Below are positions 42,411 through 51,640 of a DNA stretch of 64,000 bases, piece by piece. Source of the stretch: Steinernema hermaphroditum (taxonomy: Eukaryota > Nematoda > Chromadorea > Rhabditida > Steinernematidae); NCBI GenBank assembly GCA_030435675.1, contig CM059623.1, positions 12,308,092-12,372,091 on the forward strand. The letters are read 5' to 3'. The position numbers and the translations under genes are program-made. The number at the start of each line of letters is the position of its first letter. Position 1 is the stretch's first letter. The notes below the pieces were generated by a model, which saw only the letters and a list, made by a program, of their open reading frames with translations, was not told where the DNA came from and made no database searches.

Positions 42411-42702
42411 TACAATGTATAGACTAGCCACCGTACCAAAACTCCGTGTATCTCTTTTAAGAGTATTGGTTTTTTTTCAAGCCTTGACTTTTGACCAAAA
42501 GGAGCTAATGTGGGGAGCAGTACAACAAGGCACCGATTGCAATTGACTTGTATTTGACGCCCCGTTCACAGTTGACCTTTCCCAGTTCAAGACTTTCCAC
42601 ATAAGATAGGCACAAAAAGATGATTAAACCTCTAGTGCTAGGCGCTCTGTATTCGCATTGCTCAACTCTGTTTATTGTTTTAATCAATCAAACTGCATTC
42701 AG

Positions 42703-43698
42703 TTACAGTAATCCTTCCATTTCTTTCATGAAATCGCCATAGGCTTCATCGACACTCTTGCCTTGTGGTTGAGGAACACGTACAGGATGTTTCGGTGGGG
42801 GCGGTTTCTGAGCTTTGTTCGGGACTCTCCTCACTCTCACAGAGGTCGGCACGAAGAGCGTGGCTTCTTGTCTCAAATTGCGGAGACTCGGCTCAGCGCT
42901 GATCGTAGCTTCACTGGGATTCACTGGGGCTGCAGGAGCCTGATAGCCGTAGTTCATATGAGGCACGGTGTAGAGTGGCCGAGGGGGTGGCGGAGGCACT
43001 AAGGTCGGCGCCAGTGGCAGACCCATCGCCCGCTGGCCACTGAAGATATTGGCCGGCATCTCCACGGGACCCAAGTCGTCGTCTTGTTGGAAGTCTTCCC
43101 TCGCTTCGTCGATTTCTTGGTCGTAGTCGTCTTCACCATCCGACATCTCCTGCGGGAAACATGCGGGTGGTCCAGGAGGAGTCGTATGGACCTTGTTGGC
43201 GGGAAGGGGCTTCTTGTCGGGAACCCGCACCGGAACCACGGAGACCATGCCTCGAGGAGTGAAGGCGACATTCGGGTCCATGAATCCTGATCCAGTCGGC
43301 AGAGGGATCACGTCGGGGTTGGCCTCGGCGGCGAACTGCGCAGCCCTGAAGTGGTTCTCCCTTTCGGCGCGGTCCTCCGTGTAGACCCTAAGCATTTGCT
43401 CGAGTTCCCTCGCCTGGCGTTCGTTCTTCTCGCCACGGTACATGTTGATGATCTCCTTGAAGCTGTTCAGAAGCTTCTCCCGTCTCTGTGTGAACATCTC
43501 CTTGGGCGCATTGGTCTGTACATCGAATTCTTGGTCATCCAATCGGCGAACGCTCTCAAGAAGGTCGGACGGGTTCCTTGATTTGACGATAGTGTGTCGC
43601 ACGGCCGTCCTTTGCTTCTTATTACGATTCTTTTCCTTCTGGCGCTCTCGTTTGCGTTCTCTGTCGGCGGGATGAACGACACGGTCTTTGCGACCCAT
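42703..43698 (-). CDS. WBP11: WBP11-like splicing factor (WW domain-binding protein 11)
   Basis: One exon encodes 331 residues. The basic N-terminus (PADRERKRERQKEKNRNKKQ) and the following coiled-coil-like segment match the WBP11 N-terminal domain. A central Pro-rich part (APTLVPPPPPRPLYT) should bind WW or SH3 partners. The end is diagnostic: EATLFVPTSVRVRR and DEAYGDFMKEMEGLL match the human C-terminus. WBP11 is a nuclear spliceosome-associated protein that works with PQBP1 and PP1. Human WBP11 is 641 residues and has an RVxF-type PP1 site (SVRF) that I do not see here, so the protein is shortened in the middle. TTTTCCAG lies about 13 nt before the ATG, consistent with trans-splicing. A minus-strand AATAAA lies just past the stop at about 42671. 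Confidence 0.88.
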   Translation of the reverse strand: MGRKDRVVHPADRERKRERQKEKNRNKKQRTAVRHTIVKSRNPSDLLESVRRLDDQEFDVQTNAPKEMFTQRREKLLNSFKEIINMYRGEKNERQARELEQMLRVYTEDRAERENHFRAAQFAAEANPDVIPLPTGSGFMDPNVAFTPRGMVSVVPVRVPDKKPLPANKVHTTPPGPPACFPQEMSDGEDDYDQEIDEAREDFQQDDDLGPVEMPANIFSGQRAMGLPLAPTLVPPPPPRPLYTVPHMNYGYQAPAAPVNPSEATISAEPSLRNLRQEATLFVPTSVRVRRVPNKAQKPPPPKHPVRVPQPQGKSVDEAYGDFMKEMEGLL

Positions 43699-46078
43699 TT
43701 TGTAGCGACTTTCTGGAAAATGGGTAAGTCGGATGAGCTTATATAGAGGTCACGCATTGAATAACTTCGGGCATCGCTTTCCATCGACATTTAACTGTGA
43801 ATTTTAGTTAATTGGCCAACTAAACATTCTAAAAGCAGGTTTCATACATACGCCCCATCCACAGCGAGGAAAGGCTGGTATATCTCGGCTGCTGAAACAG
43901 ATTTTTGTGCACTTAATTTAGCAATTGGCCGCTTCTTTAGGTTTCTTTTCTGATCGACACGATTCATACAACATACTGGGCAAAGTCGCAGTCACTGTAA
44001 ACTGGAAATACTGCCGTAATTGCGATTTCTTAATAAACGGATCGAAAACAGGCTGCTACTGCTACGTCTTTGCAGCCGGCTTCATTTTAGCAAATTGGCT
44101 CACTAAACTTTCGACCAACCTCATCGTGAATTGGCTAAGGTCGAGAAGGATTCACACGCTTTGTCAGAAGGACCCGAGAAGTGCATGGAAGACAGACGAA
44201 TTGATGTCGTTGTGTGAACGACGCCACGACAGCAGCTAGATGTCGACGTCGATAGAAAATTGGCGCGTCGCGATTCGAAAGTGTGAATAGAACGACCCAA
44301 GCGAATTAGCCTTTCATGACATTAACATAATGAAAACGCTAATATAGGCAACAGTTGAGACCGAGCGCTGTCAAGAACGGGCATTGGCGCGCGATTTTCG
44401 ATATTCGGACGCTCTCAAGGCGTGACATCATAGCCGCTGTCTGCCCGTGCACTTATACTTGTCAAACGATCGGACCGCTCTTCCATTGCTCGGCGTCACG
44501 GCGCGCCGATGGCCGTTTTTTCGCCGATGGTCGAACTGCAAAGTCCGCCCGTGGCGAAAATAGTCTCTCCTTGAAAAAACGAAGTTGTGGGTTTGGTGTC
44601 TAGTCCACAACATAAAGCTACAGCATGGAAACATCCCCATCTTATGAATATGGGTTGATGAAAGAAACAACAAAACGATTCCTGCATAGCGTACTTTGGA
44701 GCAGCAACAGATTAAGCTTGAATTCATGGTAAATTAGATCAAACTTCAAAGTTTTTTTATTCGTAAAAGATTCGTAAATTGATTGAGTTAGAAGTTATCA
44801 TTCCCACTAATTCGACATCATGCAAAAGTGACCCTCTCATGTTTCTCTGATAGCGCGCTTCATGTCTTCTAGTTCAATTTGATATATCCTTTTCGGACGA
44901 ACGTTGACCTTGCTCTGTAAGATGCTCTACACGAAATCGGCTGTATCGGCTACAAATAGGAACAATTTGATTGCCAAAACGATTTGTCCCAAAGCTTGAA
45001 GTTGTTTTTGTTAATTTCGAGCCAGCAATCCTGTAGGATTCAATTTCTAGGAGGTGTTCTGAGGCGAAACGTGTGATTTTGGTACATTTATGAGTTGATA
45101 TTGGCATTTTTCGGGTAAAAATCAGTTTCGCCTTAATGTTTACGGAGATTCCGAGCCATATCATGACGCTGCCAATGCTTCTTTCGATGTTAACAGATCG
45201 AACAAAGTCTGTTATTTGGCAAAGGGCGATTTGCGATTGGTTCCAGAGTGAACAGCTGTTCATTTATGAACTGGGTGGTTCCGGTACGGGATTTTCTCAA
45301 ATGTTTACTTCCGCTGCGGCGACGACAGACGGACGATTGCGCACTAAAAAAATAAGCTGTCTGACTGGGTGAATTTTGTTAGCGCTTGAATTGCTCTTGG
45401 TAGCAAATGGACAAATGAAATATGTGATCCTGGCTCTCGATTCTGAAATTTGATTACATCAGCAATTCAATCACATTTTAGGCTCACCAGTGAATAATGT
45501 ATTAGGTAGATTCGCTATCGATGTAGAAATCGTGCGTCGGTCGCTGAGAGCACATGTGTGACGTAATTCATGACATTGGCTCTCTGATGGCTGGAATACT
45601 ATAAAATGATATTTTTGAACTTCTCAATTGGGAATGGACCCTCTGTGGCAGGACCAACAGTGAAGCAAACAAGTAAACAGTGAAGCATCTGTGGGTAAAC
45701 GATGAAGTGGAATCATGGCGTGGATCGAAACTATGACCTGAATCTGTACACCGCGCTGACATCAAGCGCATCTTCTCTGTTGAGGCATGAAAGGTCGCCT
45801 CGCAGGGATTCAAAATAGTGCGTTCACAGTTCGGTTAGCGCAAATAAGAATCCTTTGTTTCGTAGTGAATAGTTCATGTACATACTATATGACTTCCTAA
45901 GGCGGAAGCCAAAATAAGTCAGAAACTAACTAGTGGACGACACTTTGAGCACGTGTAGTTCCGTTGTATGTCGGTTCACTGTTTTTCATTCAACACTGTA
46001 GGCGTACTGGGCATTGAATGATGAAATATGTCGGAAATTCGCTTATATCTGCATTGTTGATTGCTTCGAGTTCACATA
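43699..46078. other. gene-free stretch
   Basis: Open frames such as 43925-44239 show no family features. A GC-rich patch lies at 44240-44570. No RNA genes or terminal repeats were seen. Confidence 0.45.
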
Positions 46079-46231
46079 ATGCCGGTTGCAGAAGGTTACG
46101 ATATGTCAGATTTTCTGAGTCCTATCATATTTATTGTTACCGTAGTCGCCTGCAACACTCTTCTCGTTCTTCTACTCGCTCTCTGTGGCCGGGCGCCGTC
46201 TAGTAAGGAAACTGAAATATACGATGTTTGA
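46079..46231 (+). CDS. candidate 50-residue one-pass membrane micropeptide
   Basis: An ATG at 46079 opens 50 codons. Residues 1-13 are polar (MPVAEGYDMSDFL), residues about 14-38 are a strong membrane span (PIIFIVTVVACNTLLVLLLA), and a short tail (CGRAPSSKETEIYDV) ends at 46231. An AATAAA polyadenylation signal follows at about 46255, 24 nt past the stop. Composition and the nearby signal are unlike the surrounding non-coding DNA, supporting a real small gene or the last exon of one. An acceptor-like TTGCAG at 46086-46091 is an alternative exon start. Function unknown. Confidence 0.45.
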   Translation: MPVAEGYDMSDFLSPIIFIVTVVACNTLLVLLLALCGRAPSSKETEIYDV

Positions 46232-46744
46232 GACCGATGTGCCTGATTATGTGTAATAAATGATTTTCACAGCAGCCCGATTTTTTTGTGGGTTACTATA
46301 CCATACCGCGCCAGTAACCGGTGATGCGCCGAAGCGGAAAGCATTGGCGAAGGCAAAAGCTGATTCCACTAAAGTTGCCGACACTGAAACATGGCGAGCG
46401 GAGCAGATCAAATATTCGGTTCGGTAGGCGGCGCAGACATCGGAGTTTCAGACATCTTCGGCGGCTTCTATGCGAAGAGATCAATCCGGAGTAGGCGCAA
46501 TGGGAAAGGTGTCCCATTTACAATGTTTAAACTTAATTTATAAACTGGAATCTGTTTACATAGCCTATGTCGATCACTCAATGTTCTAGCGGTAGAAGGG
46601 AGACCAGACCCGACGAGTACGGACTGGCTCACGGAGAAGGTTCTACAAGGAACGGAACACTATGGTGCACAAGCGATCAATTGGGAAACGCTGTCAGAAA
46701 AGAGTCGGAGCATGAAACTGCAGACGGATGAGAGTGTGGATGAG

Positions 46745-47090
46745 TATATCCCCTATATATAAATGGAGAACCGACGGGTCCGTTGGTCTGTGTGTGTGTG
46801 CGTGTGTGTGTGTGTGTGTTTTTCCGTGAGCACGGGGAAAACACCCACACAAAATAAGGACCCCGAGGGGAACCGAACCCGTCACCGCCCGCTTACAAAC
46901 GAAGCACGTTCGCAATGAGCCACACAAGCAGTTGAGATGGTAGCGCTATACTTCCACCATATCTCTTGCCGCCCGCAGGGCTACAGTTTTTGGCCCCAAC
47001 TTCAGCCATTTGCATGAGCTCCTAATTGGCTTTTAGTACCTGGAGGGCGCGAATTCGCGCGCAGCCGGGTTTATCTCCATAATTGACCCA
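46745..47090 (-). repeat. tRNA-related SINE-like repeat, copy B
   Basis: On the minus strand the segment at about 46868-46936 reads as a tRNA-like unit: A box TGGCTCATTGCG, an anticodon-like arm TGCTT-CGTTTGT-AAGCG, and B box GGGTTCGGTTCCCC. A (GT)n run follows at 46790-46820. Blocks GTTTTTCCGT, ACAAAATAAGGACC and GGCTTTTAGTACCTGGAGGG are shared in order with 2130-2410. This identifies a tRNA-derived SINE-like family with at least two members here. Confidence 0.6.
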
Positions 47091-47239
47091 GACGGCGTAC
47101 TTACTAACGCAGAGCTAAATTCTCTCAAAGCCACTATGTATCATTTAATTTGTCAAGTGCCTGAACTGTTCAAATAAATGGAAAATTGTAGATATTTCCA
47201 TGCGTTTTATTTGTTACTTTCTCGTCTTTTTATGTTATA

Positions 47240-47995
47240 TTAAAAGTTTTGATGTATTGTTCGGCTCGAATTTTGTTCAATAGCCGTAAAGCTCTTTGAC
47301 GGTAAAGTTTCGGGACGATTGAGTACTTTTTTTATTCGCGACAGTATCGTTCTAAGCTGTAATGTTTGAATGAATACGGAAATTTGGCAACCCTTTAAAT
47401 GGTGTTTAAAACACGAAGATGGACCTTCTGTGTAGTTCAAAGGCTCTTTGACAGTTCTGTGTGGAATTTTTGTCGCATTTTTCGGTACGAATTTTCCCCA
47501 ATAGATGACCGAACATGCTTTACAGGAAACACTGCCAAAGCTCATCCAATCGATCTCTTCTTCACCCCTAATCCACACGTCGCAGCTGTAAAGTTGCTCA
47601 TCTCGAACCCGCTCCCATGGCGCTTTGTCCATCGCGCGCGTCTTAAGCGATTTCGACTGGTCGTTGCAGCGAATTTTTCCGAAAACACAAATCGTGCTGA
47701 CCGGTTTGTGTTCGCGCGCTGATGACCACCGCGGCGATGAGGGGCTACTGGCGACGGCTAAGAGGGTCGAATGGGCAGCTGCAGGGCTTCTCGGGCCGCG
47801 TGTTTTCCTGCGCGCGCTTTTACGCTCTCGTGCACTTTGAGAAACATTTTTTTCTGCTTCGCCGGTCACTGAGACGATTGTGAGCCGATTTGTGGCGGAG
47901 AGTGACACTTTGGGACGAGTCGCGGCTTTGATGAACACGGGGACTTTGATGCTTTGTGTGTTGCGATGAAGTAGTCCTTTTCGAGGATCCATCAT
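47240..47995 (-). CDS. hypothetical protein of 251 residues
   Basis: A continuous frame runs from an ATG at 47995 to a stop at 47240, followed about 30 nt later by a minus-strand AATAAA (complement at about 47207). The N-terminal 110 residues are basic and Ser-rich (ARERKSARRKTRGPRSPAAA); the middle is rich in Trp and acidic residues (DKAPWERVRDEQLYSCDVWI). I recognise no domain. Short in-frame introns cannot be excluded, for example a GT...CAG stretch near 47350. Length in an AT-rich, stop-rich region plus the polyadenylation signal argue for a real gene, but there is no homology evidence. Confidence 0.4.
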   Translation of the reverse strand: MMDPRKGLLHRNTQSIKVPVFIKAATRPKVSLSATNRLTIVSVTGEAEKNVSQSARERKSARRKTRGPRSPAAAHSTLLAVASSPSSPRWSSAREHKPVSTICVFGKIRCNDQSKSLKTRAMDKAPWERVRDEQLYSCDVWIRGEEEIDWMSFGSVSCKACSVIYWGKFVPKNATKIPHRTVKEPLNYTEGPSSCFKHHLKGCQISVFIQTLQLRTILSRIKKVLNRPETLPSKSFTAIEQNSSRTIHQNF

Positions 47996-47999
47996 TCGT

Positions 48000-50020
48000 G
48001 TTATATTAGATGTTAAAAGGCTTATAACTATAATTTATGACACCCCATTTTCTGACAAAGTAGACCCTTCCAAGAATTTCGGCTTTCGACATGAGACATG
48101 TCTTTGAAATCTTTCTAATCAAAAGCATTACCCTGTTTGTCGTGGTGGTGAGAGATCGAACCTCTCCATCGCTCTCATTTTTGCAACGTTGAGAAGCATG
48201 TGGAACCGCAGAGTCTAGTAATGTTCATGAAATTTGTAGATTTGTTTAGTTTATCAAAAGACAAGTGGGGGTACATTCGATCTAGAAACTTTTGGAACTT
48301 TTCGTATTACGTTGTAGCTTGACAAATGTCAAAAAGGGTCACTTCGTTGTGGAGCCCACAAAGATTTTCGGGTCTTTTTTTGAACTCATCCTGAGAGATG
48401 TTTTTCAGTTTTTGATACCAGAGCCAATTCGCATTTGTTCGCTCTGGGCAGCAATTGCCGATACCTAGCATGCTACTCCTCGCCGAGACATCACCACATC
48501 AAGTATGAGTCATTTTTGAGTCAATCTATGCTTGCTTTTTTCGTTTGACGTCATTCTTTGAACGTTTTATTGCGTAACTTCATTTTTGCGTATGATTTGC
48601 TTTACAGAGCATACCTGCCCCTGGTTGAATACATTATTTGTGTTCGATTATAGTGGAGTAGGAGAAAATGAAAAGGACGATCTTGATTTCATCGTTTGGT
48701 ACTTCTGGAGTATGTTTGATTTTTGTGCTTGCCGCATGAAGTTGACATTCGACTTGCCCAGTTGAGTCGAATCGAAAAAGACGACTCGAAGTACCAAACG
48801 TAGGCAATGATTAATTGGCGGATTTTGATTTTTTTTGATTAAGAAAAGATATGATCAGTTCTGATAAGAAATCAGTATTAGTAGGTGGGTGTCGTACGGA
48901 ACATCGTAAATTCGTCATGAATTACTTATCGAAGTTGTCGATATTAAGATGCTTGCAAAATAGCGGCTCACGGTTTCTCACATACTATAACAGTGGATCA
49001 TCCTAAGATGTTGGGGTTTCAAATTTTTGTACGTGTTACTCCGATATATAACTCTTTCATTGTTAATTTTCAAAACTTGTGCTCAGAACTGAACAGAGTG
49101 AATGTCTGCTTTGCTAATGCTTTTGGGGTTTTTAAATGGGGCTTTAATCATAAATAGGCATTACTCAGTTCTGGCAGCTTCAGTGAAAATGATATAACGC
49201 GGAATGATAAATTCATGTCCTTGTTTTAATTTTTGGAAAAATGCTGCGACCGTGTACATACAAATAGAACTTTCCATATGTTTGGTGAGCAGACAATAGC
49301 AATGATTTTGTCGTTACACGCTGCGGCTTGACGAATTTCAAAAGGTGACGCTCGCGAAAAGGTGGAACGTCACTTCGCGGTGGAGCTCACGAAGTCACGA
49401 AGACTTTCGGGTCCTTTTTTTCGCAATTCGTCATGAATTACTTATCGAAGTTGTAGATATTGAGATGCTTGCGAAACATCTTGAGAAGTGTTGTTCAGTC
49501 TTAGACGCAAGAGTTTTTGGTGAAAGCCCTGACTACAATACAAAGAAATTTTTGGCGTAGCCGATTTGATCAAACCGGTTTACGAAAGCACCTATAATTT
49601 GAAACGGTTTATAGAGGATAGCACACTTTTGAAGTGAATCTTTGAAGGAATGCATTCCATTCAAAAAATACGACGGAGTTGAAAATTTTTGTCAAACCAA
49701 CAGTGGCAAACATTACATGCTATTATCCATTCATATCGTGGTTTTAATTTTTGCGATGCGCATAAACGAAAGGCATAAAAAGGGAACATTGGTTCCTTGT
49801 CTGGTAGACAACCACTGTCGACAATAGCAATCATTGTGCCCAGTATGAAGTGGGTCGGTTTCCTACCGCTTCACGTTGGTTTCTACCACGAAGATGACTT
49901 TCTTTGTTTGTAGCGCTGGTCTGATAGACATTTAACTTTTACACCAAGTCATCATCAAGTAATTTTTAGAATAAGAATCATAGAGAAGTCGGCTACTCAT
50001 GCCACATATTTTATTCCATC
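48000..50020. other. AT-rich stretch with diverged dispersed repeats
   Basis: No gene seen. Two blocks recur: a segment at about 48306-48392 resembles 49316-49415 (CTTGACAAATGTCAAAA, CACTTCG, TTTTCGGGTC), and 48909-48961 is nearly identical to 49425-49477 (AATTCGTCATGAATTACTTA then GCTTGC). An exact 13-bp inverted repeat CGTTTGGTACTTC / GAAGTACCAAACG lies at 48693-48705 and 48789-48801. Confidence 0.5.
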
Positions 50021-50023
50021 AAA

Positions 50024-50146
50024 TCACTTCCTGCCGGCCAGAATTCTCATTGACCTTTCTATCTTGCAACCCAGATACCCGTCGACAAAAAATCGTGTTA
50101 ATTGCGCGCACGCGATTACCAGCAGCGTGAGAACCGTCGCGCGCAT
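50024..50146 (-). CDS. candidate short secretory peptide ORF
   Basis: An ATG at 50146 opens 40 codons beginning with a signal-peptide-like MRATVLTLLVIACAQLTR and ending ILAGRK before a stop at 50024. A minus-strand AATAAA lies only about 10 nt beyond the stop. The Gly-Arg-Lys end resembles an amidation and cleavage site of neuropeptide precursors. The frame is also open upstream through a Pro/Ser-rich segment from about 50311, so the hydrophobic part could instead be a membrane span of a longer product. No family recognised. Confidence 0.3.
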   Translation of the reverse strand: MRATVLTLLVIACAQLTRFFVDGYLGCKIERSMRILAGRK

Positions 50147-50743
50147 TAAGAACGCAAATGGCGTTGGCGCGCCTTTTAAGTCTTCCGCCGGCGGCGCGTG
50201 TGCTTTGGGAAAACTAATTGAAGAAGACGGGGGTGTCCGGTAGGTTGTCGAGAAGTGATCGACGTGATCGATTGGCGACAACGGCTGCCCTCGATTTGGG
50301 GTCATAGGGATGACAGTCCTCTGTTTTGACAGGTTCCAAAACCTTAGAATCTTATTCATTTCGATTATCAGTGATACAACTTGTTTGGGTTCACCGTTAA
50401 TCCCATCGTTTTTGTCCCTTTCTAATGGATCATGCACGCTAAGGATCCGCCCGGTTCGGCTGCAGTTCCGGTGCTTCTGTAATCTAAGTCGAATGTACCG
50501 AATTCTTGTGATGTTTCTTCGTTAAGGAAAACATTTCGATTAAATAAATCTGAGAACCATTTATAGCTGGACGAAAGAATAGACGAACCCTCACATTTAG
50601 TTCCTATTTAATTCGTGACTGGCCCTGTTTTCACTGTTATTCACTGGTATTATGCGTATCAGTGCTGTTCTGTTGAAGGTGCGTGTCTTAAGAGGTCCAA
50701 AAGGACAAAATTGAAGAGCTTCATTCTGGACACATGTCCGTAT

Positions 50744-50963
50744 GGAAACATGATAGGCACATGGCCACACGTTCCCCGCCAACAGCCTCAAAATCACACA
50801 CATCACCGTTTTTAGCATCGCAGATTACATAGACGTGCAAATGATACCATTTGGGTGCTTCTGGGCATCACTTCCCCTTCAAAGCTTAGAACCCGAACTT
50901 GACCTGCAGTCTTTTCCGGAGGCTGTTGGAGAGAACGTGTGACCATGTGCCTATCATGTTTCC
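50744..50963. repeat. long inverted repeat (45-bp arms)
   Basis: GGAAACATGATAGGCACATG and the next 26 bases at 50744-50789 pair with 50919-50963 with only about four mismatches, around a 129-nt loop. No terminal duplication of a target site was recognised. It may be a foldback element, a small MITE, or a hairpin precursor. Confidence 0.75.
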
Positions 50964-51099
50964 GTTTTCTTTCAGGGAATTCTTCTTTCCTCGTGGAAAC
51001 TATGTTTTTCGCGATGCTTTTCACGTGGAGTACTCGGTTTCTTCATAAGTTGCCGTTAGCTTTTTGGTCCGATAGCATACAGTAGCGGTAAGTCGCATT

Positions 51100-51640
51100 T
51101 TTGTGAATACAAGGGTTATCAACCTTTACTTAACCAATTGAAAACGTTGGAGTTAGCGGAGTATGGTGATCGGACGGGTGCATTTTTTTAGATTGAACAC
51201 TGAACTGACATTAGAACTGACATTAGAAACAAATGGCTTTAGAGATAATATTTTTGTGCAATGAAACTGAATGCTTCACGAGATGGCGATCGTTAGAGAC
51301 AATTGAACACCTGATCTTGTCGCTGTATATTTATCACCTTTAAACTTTACAAATTTTTGGCTTATGAATGGAATCCTTCTTATATTGACGTGGAGAGTTA
51401 TATTGACGTGGAGAGTTCCTTTTAAAAATTTTTGGCCGCCATGTTGCTTATGGAACCATTATGTTTGAATCGGAATCTTTCATTTATGTCCTTTATTTCG
51501 GACTGTTAATGCAAGGATTGCCAATGTTTGTTGTAGTACTTACCCAATTGAAAACGTTGCAGTTAGCGGAATATGGTGATCGGACGGGTGCACTTTTTAA
51601 GATTGAACACTGAATGCCAATCTTGCGTTACGTTCTGCCA
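51100..51640. repeat. two copies of a module also found in the 920-bp elements
   Basis: AATTGAAAACGTTGGAGTTA and the following bases (GCGGAGTATGGTGATCGGAC...) at about 51137-51200 recur at about 51546-51612. The same module is inside the terminal-inverted-repeat elements at about 55865-55905 and 60667-60705. Between the copies lies a perfect 18-bp tandem duplication (TATATTGACGTGGAGAGT) at 51381-51416, within a segment resembling 62966-63180. Confidence 0.55.

Larger units (their letters stand above)
37021..42702. other. gene-poor stretch between tRNA-Arg and WBP11
   Basis: Apart from tRNA-Thr at 38513, no gene is convincing. A minus-strand frame at 37425-37658 (PIFEIRNAKNGIAKMDDIDP then FSEFKEMLQF) loosely recalls a BTB-domain strand-helix segment and may be a decayed fragment. 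A minus-strand ORF from an ATG at 39249 to 39024 starts with a signal-peptide-like MFTIFLSTFCLFVFPHVNG but has no polyadenylation signal. A GAGTCCGA-rich cluster lies at about 39798-40030. A dispersed repeat lies at 42264-42410. Confidence 0.45.
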
